A stretch of DNA of 64,000 nucleotides from Sphingomonas sp. 8AM (GTDB lineage Bacteria; Pseudomonadota; Alphaproteobacteria; Sphingomonadales; Sphingomonadaceae). The stretch covers positions 1,684,224 through 1,748,223 of the forward strand of contig NZ_LR733844.1 of the NCBI RefSeq assembly GCF_902506455.1, in the 5' to 3' direction. Under the pieces are notes generated by a model. It did not search any database. It was not told the origin of the DNA and worked only from the letters and a program-made list of their open reading frames with translations. Shown in pieces: positions 57,658 to 64,000 of the stretch. Numbering within the stretch: position 1 is the first letter of the stretch; every line of letters starts with the position of its first letter. The position numbers and the translations under genes were made by a program.

Positions 57658-58980
57658 ATGGCCAAGCGGCTGACCTTATATATTCTCGGCGGGCTGGTGC
57701 TCGGGTTGATCGTCGGACTGGTGCTCAATACCTTGCTCGACGACGGCAGCCCGGCGGCGCAGGCGCGACTGACCGAGATCGCCGGCTATTTCTCGATTTT
57801 GACCAGCATCTTCCTGCGCCTTATCAAGATGATCATCGCGCCCTTGGTTTTTGCTACCCTGGTTTCGGGAATAGCGCAGATGGGCGACACCGCTGCGCTG
57901 GGGCGGATCGGTGCGCGCAGCCTCGCGTGGTTCATCACCGCCAGCCTGTTGTCGCTGACGCTGGGGCTGGTGATGGTCAATCTGCTCCGGCCCGGCGTCG
58001 GCATCGGTCTGCCGCTGCCGCCCGCGGGCGAGGCGACCGGCCTCGCGACGGCGGCGTTCAATCTCAAGGACTTCTTCACCCATATCGTGCCAGCCTCGAT
58101 GGTCGACGCGATGGCCAAGAACGAGATCCTGCAGATCGTCGTGATGTCGGTGTTCGTAGGGGTCGCGATCACCGCGGTCGGCGAGAAGGCCGCGCCGCTG
58201 GTCAAGGCGATCGACGCGCTGGTGCATGTCATGCTGCGGGTCACCGACTACGTCATGCGCGTCGCGCCGGTCGCGGTGTTCGCGGCGGTGGCGGGAACGC
58301 TGACCGAGCGCGGGCCGGCGGTGATCGGGCAGCTCGCGTATTTCATGGGCAGCTTCTACCTGACTTTGCTGGTGCTGTGGGCGGTGCTGCTCGGGATCGG
58401 CTTCCTGTTCATCGGTGCGCGGATCCGCGAGCTGATCCGCTACGTCCGCGCGCCGTTGCTGGTGGCGTTTTCGACCGCCTCGTCGGAAGCGGCGTACCCG
58501 CGGATGCTGGAGGCGCTCGACCGCTTCGGTGTGCCGCCGCGGATCGCCAGCTTCGTGCTGCCGCTCGGCTATTCCTTCAACCTCGACGGGTCGATGATCT
58601 ACATGACGTTTGCGTCGATCTTCATCGCGCAGGCCTATGGCATTGACATGTCGCTGGGGCAGATGGTGACGATGCTGCTGGTGCTGATGGTCACATCGAA
58701 GGGGATCGCGGGCGTGCCGCGCGCCAGCTTGGTGGTGATCGCGGCGACCTTGCCGATGTTCAAGCTGCCAGAGGCGGGGCTGCTGCTGGTGCTGGCGATC
58801 GACCATTTCCTCGACATGGGCCGCACCGCGACCAACGTGATCGGCAATGCGGTGGCGAGCGCGGTGATCGCGAAATGGGAGGGCGGGCTTGACCCGCGCG
58901 AACCACCGGTGATCGTGGGGGCTTCTGCACCGTCCGGGGATGGGCCGGCGCGTGAGGTGGAGAGTTTTCGCGAGGTTTGA
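57658..58980 (+). CDS. Dicarboxylate/amino acid:cation symporter (DAACS)
   Basis: 440 residues with eight helices and two re-entrant loops. RLIKMIIAPLVFATLVSGIAQMGDT, SSEAAYPRMLEALD (the Ser-rich hairpin), PLGYSFNLDGSMIYMTFASIFIAQA and the C-terminal DHFLDMGRTATNVIGNAVASAV mark the GltP/DctA family. Glutamate, aspartate or C4-dicarboxylate are the likely substrates, driven by H+ or Na+. GTGGAG lies nine bases upstream of ATG 57658. Followed by a family C repeat. Confidence 0.93.
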   Translation: MAKRLTLYILGGLVLGLIVGLVLNTLLDDGSPAAQARLTEIAGYFSILTSIFLRLIKMIIAPLVFATLVSGIAQMGDTAALGRIGARSLAWFITASLLSLTLGLVMVNLLRPGVGIGLPLPPAGEATGLATAAFNLKDFFTHIVPASMVDAMAKNEILQIVVMSVFVGVAITAVGEKAAPLVKAIDALVHVMLRVTDYVMRVAPVAVFAAVAGTLTERGPAVIGQLAYFMGSFYLTLLVLWAVLLGIGFLFIGARIRELIRYVRAPLLVAFSTASSEAAYPRMLEALDRFGVPPRIASFVLPLGYSFNLDGSMIYMTFASIFIAQAYGIDMSLGQMVTMLLVLMVTSKGIAGVPRASLVVIAATLPMFKLPEAGLLLVLAIDHFLDMGRTATNVIGNAVASAVIAKWEGGLDPREPPVIVGASAPSGDGPAREVESFREV

Positions 58981-59008
58981 GGGTTTGGCAGCCTCCCTGC
59001 GCCCAAAC

Positions 59009-59103
59009 CGTCATTCCCGCGCAGGCGGGAATCCAGAACCTCTGACGTTTCGCTTCTACAAATGGAGCCGCGCGTCTGGATTCCCGCCTTCGCGGGAATG
59101 ACG
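59009..59103. repeat. Family C palindromic repeat
   Basis: CGTCATTCCCGCGCAGGCGG (start of left arm, 59009-59037) with the reverse complement-like TCTGGATTCCCGCC (right arm 59075-59103): 29-base arms with internal small palindromes CCCGCG..CGCGGG. A common kind of intergenic repeat in Proteobacteria. It lies between the symporter and the comM remnant stop. Confidence 0.88.
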
Positions 59104-59125
59104 CAGTGACAGATTTTCTGTCTGT

Positions 59126-60007
59126 TCAATTTCGGGGCGGCTGGCGGCGGTAGCTGAGCGCTTCGGCGACATGGATGCGCCCAATCGTCTCCGTCCCGGC
59201 CAGATCGGCGATCGTACGCGCGACCCGCAGGATGCGCGTATAACCGCGCGCCGACAGCTTCATCGCTACTGCCGCTTGCGCCAGCAACTCGCGGCCGCCA
59301 GCGTCCGGTGACGCGAAGCGGTCGAGCGCATCACCATCCAGTTCCGCGTTCGTCCGTAGTCCGCTCTCCGCCAGCCGCTTTCTCTGGACCGCGCGTGCCG
59401 CAGCGACCCGCGCAGCGACCTCCGCCGAACCCTCGGCCGGCGGTGGCAGCGTCAGGTCGACCGCGCTGACCGCAGCGACGTCGACGTGCAGGTCGATCCG
59501 GTCGAGCAGCGGCCCGGAGACCTTCGCCTGATAGTCGGCAGCGCATTTCGGCGCCCGCGCGCACGCCAGCGCCGCATCGCCGAGATGCCCGCAGCGGCAG
59601 GGGTTCATCGCGGCGATGAGCTGGACGCGCGCGGGGTAGGTGACATGCGCGTTGGCGCGCGCGACGCTGACGGTGCCGCTCTCCAAGGGCTGGCGGAGCG
59701 AGTCGAGCACTGCGCGCTGGAATTCGGGCAGCTCGTCGAGGAACAGCACGCCGTGATGGGCGAGGCTGACCTCGCCGGGTTTGACCTTGAGCCCGCCGCC
59801 CGTCAGCGCCGCCATGCTCGCGGAATGGTGGGGCGCACGGAACGGGCGCGTGCGGGTGAGCGTGCCGGCACGCAAGGTGCCCGCGACCGACTGGACCATC
59901 GACACTTCCAGCGCCTCGGCGGGGTCGAGCGGCGGCAGGATGCCGGGCAGACACGCCGCCATTAGCGACTTGCCCGCGCCCGGCGGCCCGACGAACAGCG
60001 CGTTATG
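59126..60007 (-). pseudogene. comM: comM C-terminal part, cut by an integrated element
   Basis: ComM/YifB (Mg chelatase-like AAA+ protein, a helicase for natural transformation) is normally about 500 residues. Only the C-terminal 294 are here: Walker A LFVGPPGAGKSLMAACLPG, PHHSASMAALTGGG, LFLDELPEFQRAVLDSLRQPLE (split), NPCRCGHLG, and SARGYTRILRVARTIADLAG. Upstream of HNALFVGPP the family sequence stops: the expected GG before HN is replaced by unrelated GSDV codons and then the recombinase gene begins 33 bases on. The N-terminal half must lie beyond the right edge of the window at the other end of the element. Confidence 0.88.
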
Positions 60008-60039
60008 GACGTCGGACCCCGCGTAAGGTACACACGATC
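60007..60039. other. Left end of the integrated element (attachment site hybrid)
   Basis: Identity to the expected comM sequence ends just after CAT AAC (60002-60007 on the plus strand gttatg). The serine recombinase starts at 60040. The crossover therefore lies close to 60007; the exact core needs the other end. Confidence 0.6.
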
Positions 60040-61629
60040 ATGACGACTTCCCAAGGTGCTGCCGGTGGTGCCCGCCGTAAGGCCTACTCATACCTCCGCT
60101 TTAGCACTCCCGAGCAGAGTAAGGGCGATAGCTACAGGCGGCAGACGACAATGGCGACGGCCTACGCCGCCAAGCACGGGCTAGATCTTGATGAGACCCT
60201 GACGTTTCATGACGTGGGCGTGTCGGGCTATCGCGGCAAGAACAAGGACGATGGACGCCTAGCCGACTTCCTAGAGGCCGTTCACGTCGGACGGGTAACG
60301 CCCGGTTCCGTGTTGCTCGTTGAGCAGCTCGATCGCCTCAGCCGCGAAGTGCCTCGCAAAGCCATCAAGGTCCTAGAGTCGATCGTGGACGCTGGTGTGG
60401 CAGTTGTAACCCTCGCAGATGGCCAGGAGTACACGGAAGCTCGTCTGGATAACGACCCCATGGCGCTCATCACGGTCGTTATTACGGCCCAGAGGGCTCA
60501 CGAGGAAAGCGCAACGAAGGCTCGCCGGCTTGCTCAGGCGTGGGTGGGTAAGCGGGAGGCGATGCCTTCACGCCCGCTCACCAGCGTCGTTCCCGCTTGG
60601 CTACAGCTCAACCGCGAGCTGTCGCAGATCGAGGTCATACCCGAGCGAGCGGAGCTAGTTCGCCGCATCTTCGATCTGACCCTCTCCGGTGTCGGTAAGC
60701 ATGAAATTGCAAAGCGCTTCAACGAGGAGGGCATCGCCCCATGGGGACGCGGACGCATATGGTACCGAAGCTACGTCGCCAAAATTCTCGGGAATACCGC
60801 CGTTATTGGCACCGCGGTGCCCCACGTCATGGATCACTCGACAGGCAAGCGAGTGCGGAAGCCTTTGAAGGCGGTGCTTGGGTATTACCCTCCCGTAATC
60901 CCGGACAGCGTCTTTTTCGAGGTGCAGGCCTTAGCTCACGGTCGCGCAGCACCCGCACCTGCCGCATCGGCGATCGTGAACGTCCTCTCCGGACTCGCGA
61001 AATGTCCCCGATGTGACGCAACGATGACACGCGTCCAGAAGGGTAAGAAGTCACACCCTGCCCTCGTCTGCACTCACGCCAAACAAGGTGCGGGCTGTGA
61101 GTACAAGTCGGTGAGGTACGAGACGATCGAAAGGAGGCTCATCCGTGTTTTGCCGGACCTCCTTAGAGACCGCGAGGGCCTCGATGCCGTCGAGTGGCAT
61201 GAAAACGAAGTCTTCCATGCGGAAGAGACTGTACACGCCCTCCGCGATAAGATCGAGAACCTCGTTGACGCTGTCGCTGAGCGTCGATCGTCTTCGTTGC
61301 TTCAGAAGCTGTCCAGCCTTGAGGAGGAGCTGGTCCGGGCTCAATCGGAGCTGGAGGTACTTCGCGAGCGCCGGGACCTCCACGCCGGGCCCGTCCTCTG
61401 CTCAAGGATCGAAAAGGCCGCGGCGGCCATCGAGCGGGGACGTGAAGGCGACCTGGACCGGCAAAGCGTTAATTTAGCCCTTCGAGGCCTCTTTAAGAAA
61501 GCGGTAATCAATTATCCGGCAGGGACCGTGGACTTCGAATGGTCCGCCGGGGGTGTCTGCAAGGTCCACTACGGGTGGACGGCGGGCCCTTACACCGGAC
61601 CGATACCCGAGAACGAAGCGACGGCCTGA
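60040..61629 (+). CDS. Large serine recombinase (phage-type integrase)
   Basis: 529 residues. The N-terminal resolvase domain has the catalytic Ser in YSYLRFSTPEQSKGDSYRRQ, and EQLDRLSREVPRKAIKVLES; the recombinase domain (PLTSVVPAWLQLNR to about 290) follows, then a zinc ribbon with CPRCDATM and CTHAKQGAGCEY, and a long coiled coil (residues about 385-470). It lies right at the junction with comM and is transcribed into the element, as phiC31/A118-type integrases are. It probably inserted the element into comM. Base composition and codon use are looser than in the host genes, a sign of transfer. Weak AAGG precedes ATG 60040. Confidence 0.94.
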   Translation: MTTSQGAAGGARRKAYSYLRFSTPEQSKGDSYRRQTTMATAYAAKHGLDLDETLTFHDVGVSGYRGKNKDDGRLADFLEAVHVGRVTPGSVLLVEQLDRLSREVPRKAIKVLESIVDAGVAVVTLADGQEYTEARLDNDPMALITVVITAQRAHEESATKARRLAQAWVGKREAMPSRPLTSVVPAWLQLNRELSQIEVIPERAELVRRIFDLTLSGVGKHEIAKRFNEEGIAPWGRGRIWYRSYVAKILGNTAVIGTAVPHVMDHSTGKRVRKPLKAVLGYYPPVIPDSVFFEVQALAHGRAAPAPAASAIVNVLSGLAKCPRCDATMTRVQKGKKSHPALVCTHAKQGAGCEYKSVRYETIERRLIRVLPDLLRDREGLDAVEWHENEVFHAEETVHALRDKIENLVDAVAERRSSSLLQKLSSLEEELVRAQSELEVLRERRDLHAGPVLCSRIEKAAAAIERGREGDLDRQSVNLALRGLFKKAVINYPAGTVDFEWSAGGVCKVHYGWTAGPYTGPIPENEATA

Positions 61630-61687
61630 GGGCCATTGCTGAAACCAGACAGGCCCGCGGGGGGCGTGTGAGAGTAAAGGCAGAGTG

Positions 61688-61867
61688 ATGACGAAGGCAG
61701 TGGCGATGGCTCCGATCAAGGTGAAGCTGGACGAGGGGACCGCGGAGTACATGGGTGACGGGATGTTTGTGGTCGACCAAACGGACGAGAGCGGTCGCGG
61801 GGCTTCTCGCTTTCAGCGGGTCACGCTAAGCCGCAGGGACTTGGAGGCGCTACTAGCCGCGGCTTGA
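61688..61867 (+). CDS. Small element-encoded protein
   Basis: 59 residues, unknown. VKLDEGTAEYMGDGMFVVDQ then GASRFQRVTLSRRDLEALLAA suggests a compact beta domain with a C-terminal helix. AAAGG lies 8-12 bases before ATG 61688 (a GTG at 61685 overlaps). It follows the recombinase by 58 bases on the same strand and may help regulate excision; that is only a guess from position. A 12-base hairpin at 61895-61922 follows. Confidence 0.6.
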   Translation: MTKAVAMAPIKVKLDEGTAEYMGDGMFVVDQTDESGRGASRFQRVTLSRRDLEALLAAA

Positions 61868-62380
61868 TTGCTACTAGGGCTTGAGGCGCTTGCGGCCCTC
61901 GGTTCCTGAAGGAGCCGGGGGCTTCGTGCATCAGGTGACTCACGGAGGGCCGCTGAGGCACATCAATGACCTTAAGCCCCCTCACCTACTTCTAGGCGTC
62001 AAATCGCTCCAGCGGGGCCCTGAGCGACTCCCGAGGGCTCTACCAAGCGCCAACTTTCAGCCGGCCTCGGGAGCCGTGAAGCTCGGGGTCCAGCGCCCCT
62101 GGTCCTCCATCCGGTTCGCCGCTGTAGAGCTTCCAGCTCGCGCGACGGAGCCTCGCCGTACTCGCGCGGGTTGGCGAGCTTCTCCCTTGTCCGTTCTGGT
62201 GACACGGGGCGGAGCCGAGGTCCTCGAAAAAAAAGACCCCCAGCGATCCCGAGGAGGGAAGCTGAGGGTCAAAATCGATAACGGATTGTGGGTGTATTTT
62301 GGGTAGCGAGCCAAGACGCCGTCAATGTCATTCTGGTCGGTCGGTTCACCTGCGAGGGTTAGAATTCTCGCTCCCGGTGA
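61868..62380. other. Gene-free stretch in the element
   Basis: 513 bases with no convincing gene; short open frames on both strands lack ribosome sites and composition of real genes. It holds a plus-strand hairpin (GCCCTCGGTTCC 61895-61906 with GGAGCCGGGGGC 61911-61922, loop TGAA) after the small gene and the minus-strand terminator at 62227-62270. Confidence 0.6.
62227..62270 (-). terminator. Terminator of the minus-strand element transcript
   Basis: On the minus strand GACCCTCAGC (62270-62261) pairs with GCTGGGGGTC (62244-62235) with one wobble, followed by eight T (62234-62227). It ends transcription from the gene at 62381-64000. Confidence 0.85.
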
Positions 62381-64000
62381 TTAGCGTGTGTAGGCGGGAC
62401 CTTGGATGTCAGGTTCCTCAGGGGCCCCTTCAGCATCCAGCGCGGCAGCGTAGGCCGCGGCGAGCTTCGTGGGGCGGACCCCAGCTCGGTTGAGCATCTC
62501 GGCGAACGCGGCGTCCGCCTGGGCGCGGCGCATGATTGCCTCCATGCCCTGTTGGACGTTCTGGGCCCCCTCGGCCGTCATGATCTCGGCGATCCGGTCT
62601 TGGACGTCGCGCTTGAAGGCGAAGGCGCCCCGAGGGTTGCCCTGGAACAGGAGGGAACTGATCGCGCCCACGATTTGGCCGGCGGCTATCTTAGCGGCGA
62701 CCTGGAGCCCGTGGCCCGAAAGCGCTTCGTCGAGTACCTCGCGGGGCGCGGTCTTGGAGTTACCGAAGACCTCGTGAGCGGTCTTGAACGCTTGGTCCTC
62801 AGCTTCCAGCCGGTCGTCGAGGCCTCCGATCGCGCCGGGGCGCTGGGCCATGGCCTCAATCGCCTCCTGCTTGGCAACGTCGCCGCCCGCGGCGGACCTG
62901 CCGGCCCCTGAGAGGCCTAAAGCCTGCCGGATGCGCTGAGCGACGTTCGCCGTCGGCTTGAGGCCCGCTTGGGTGGCGTCGTCCGCCAGTGCCGTTCGGG
63001 CTCCGGTGGTCCACGCCTCGCGAGCGTTGGGGGCCCGCATGTCGCCCATCTGAGCCGCGATCTCGGGGCCGCTGAGCTTGGCTACGTCCTGTCCGTTGGT
63101 CAGTGCCTCACGGACGCCCATCTCGTCAGCGTACATGCCTGTCACGTCGCGGTAGGCGCCGTTCTGGTCTGCAAGCTGGTTGCGGAGGTCCGAGGCGCGG
63201 GCGTTGATGTGGACCGAGTTGGTCGTGTTCCGGGGGCGGAACCCACTCGTGTCCATGGCCGCCTGACCGTTGTCCCGCATGGCCCGGATGACCTGGTCGA
63301 AGCCCTCGGTGGAGAGGAACTCGGCGGCCTCTGGGTCGAGCGTACCGTCGTTGCGCATGACGAAGCCTAGGGCCTCGGGGTTGCGCTGAGCGTTGCGGAT
63401 GTTGCGGATCGCATGAGGGACGGCGTCCTGAAAGGCCGGCGTCTGCATGATGCCCCGCATCTGCGGAGTGAGGACCATCGGTTGCGCGTAGGCTTCCGCG
63501 TACATCGGGGCCGCTTCAGCGGACGCACGGCGATTGATGTCGTCGACTGCCCGAATGGGGTCGACCGCCGGGCCCAGCTCGTCGGTGATGTGCCCGCGGA
63601 TGCGGGTGCCCTGTCCGGCCTGGCGGGCCATGAGGAGCTGTCGGGCCCGGCTGGTGGACGGGCCATTGCCTTGGAGGGCCCAAGAGGTAATCCGCCGGCC
63701 GGGTTCGGTGACGTCGGCGGGGACCGCGGGGACGCCCATGGCAGTCCGGCGGGCGACCTCGGCGGTGATGTTGTCCGGGGTGGCGGGGAGGTTCCCCGAA
63801 CCCATCCCGGTCGCGATCGTGCCCGATGGCAGCTCTTGAGCGAGGATGCGTTCCGCTTGAGCGCGGGCAGCGTCGCCCGGCTGGGCCTGCGGACGGCCAC
63901 GGAAGCGGCGAGGGACGTTCTCAAGGAACCGGGCGGTGGCGTCGGCACCTGGGATCGTCCGGCGGGCCGCGCCTGCGGCATTGACGGCGCCTCGGAGTGC
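62381..64000 (-). CDS. Large element (phage-like) protein, C-terminal part (cut by window edge)
   Basis: At least 539 residues; the start is beyond the right edge. The visible part is Ala/Arg-rich, helical and without a known catalytic motif: LGPAVDPIRAVDDINRRASA, RPRNTTNSVHINARASDLRN and LGLSGAGRSAAGGDVAKQ are examples. Length, composition and position suggest a structural phage protein such as an internal virion or tape-like protein; this is inference. It runs toward the recombinase gene and ends at a strong terminator, so late genes and integrase are convergent at this end of the element. Confidence 0.7.
   Translation of the reverse strand, partial: ALRGAVNAAGAARRTIPGADATARFLENVPRRFRGRPQAQPGDAARAQAERILAQELPSGTIATGMGSGNLPATPDNITAEVARRTAMGVPAVPADVTEPGRRITSWALQGNGPSTSRARQLLMARQAGQGTRIRGHITDELGPAVDPIRAVDDINRRASAEAAPMYAEAYAQPMVLTPQMRGIMQTPAFQDAVPHAIRNIRNAQRNPEALGFVMRNDGTLDPEAAEFLSTEGFDQVIRAMRDNGQAAMDTSGFRPRNTTNSVHINARASDLRNQLADQNGAYRDVTGMYADEMGVREALTNGQDVAKLSGPEIAAQMGDMRAPNAREAWTTGARTALADDATQAGLKPTANVAQRIRQALGLSGAGRSAAGGDVAKQEAIEAMAQRPGAIGGLDDRLEAEDQAFKTAHEVFGNSKTAPREVLDEALSGHGLQVAAKIAAGQIVGAISSLLFQGNPRGAFAFKRDVQDRIAEIMTAEGAQNVQQGMEAIMRRAQADAAFAEMLNRAGVRPTKLAAAYAAALDAEGAPEEPDIQGPAYTR

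Noticed and set aside
61881..62306. 141-codon open frame in the element
   Set aside because: No ribosome site, crosses two hairpins including a terminator, composition unlike a protein.

Overview
The window is a 64 kb piece of a GC-rich alphaproteobacterial chromosome, most likely Sphingomonadales (Sphingomonas or a close relative). The case rests on the envelope/translation gene order rpsB-tsf-pyrH-frr-uppS-cdsA-dxr-rseP-bamA, a PEPxxWA-CTERM protein, DUF5818-type and DUF6628-like small proteins, LexA boxes of the alphaproteobacterial direct-repeat type (GAAC-N7-GAAC) and one EcfG-type promoter. No database search was possible; names come from motifs and family knowledge.

Layout. 1-7941 (minus): rpsB, tsf, pyrH, frr, uppS, cdsA, dxr, rseP, bamA (bamA runs off the left edge). 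8097-11664: tandem LexA boxes and an 80-residue membrane protein, pssA-psd, icd, a small DUF5818-like gene and a tRNA with CAU anticodon. 11713-22018: a degenerate histidine kinase, an Lrp-type regulator, a periplasmic repeat protein, yaaA with an SDR gene, gyrA with DUF952, DUF488, and trmFO carrying an in-frame palindromic insertion. 22103-26050: phenylalanine/tyrosine breakdown (phhA, hppD, hmgA) with a divergent Lrp regulator. 26096-32751: lapA-like, pyrF, trpF-trpB-trpA-accD, folC and a DUF6628-like gene. 32753-43384: two MFS transporters, a lone receiver, a pseudouridine synthase with rsmD, a frameshifted DUF5872-like gene, uvrD with a LexA box, a broken GFA-family gene, a PiT phosphate transporter and a small hypothetical. 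43461-51664: S9 peptidase, DHA2-type MFS, DUF423, Kef antiporter, IscU-like protein, cvpA, and radA with a LexA box. 51824-58980: a PRC-barrel-like periplasmic protein behind an EcfG promoter, alaS, the PEP-CTERM protein, a Tat-exported M24 peptidase and a DAACS symporter. 59126-64000: comM cut by an integrated element with a large serine recombinase, followed by element genes running off the right edge.

Themes. Core functions (outer-membrane assembly, isoprenoids, phospholipids, translation, Trp and pyrimidine synthesis, fatty acids) dominate. Three transcription units carry exact GAAC-N7-GAAC boxes just upstream: uvrD, radA and the unknown 80-residue membrane protein, which has two. That suggests an SOS-induced small membrane protein comparable in layout to the SidA/DidA division inhibitors of Caulobacter; this is the finding I rate highest. 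Other notable signals are the palindromic peptide-coding insert in trmFO, the disruption of comM by a serine-integrase element, and at least three families of dispersed palindromic repeats, some nested or interrupted by smaller palindromes.
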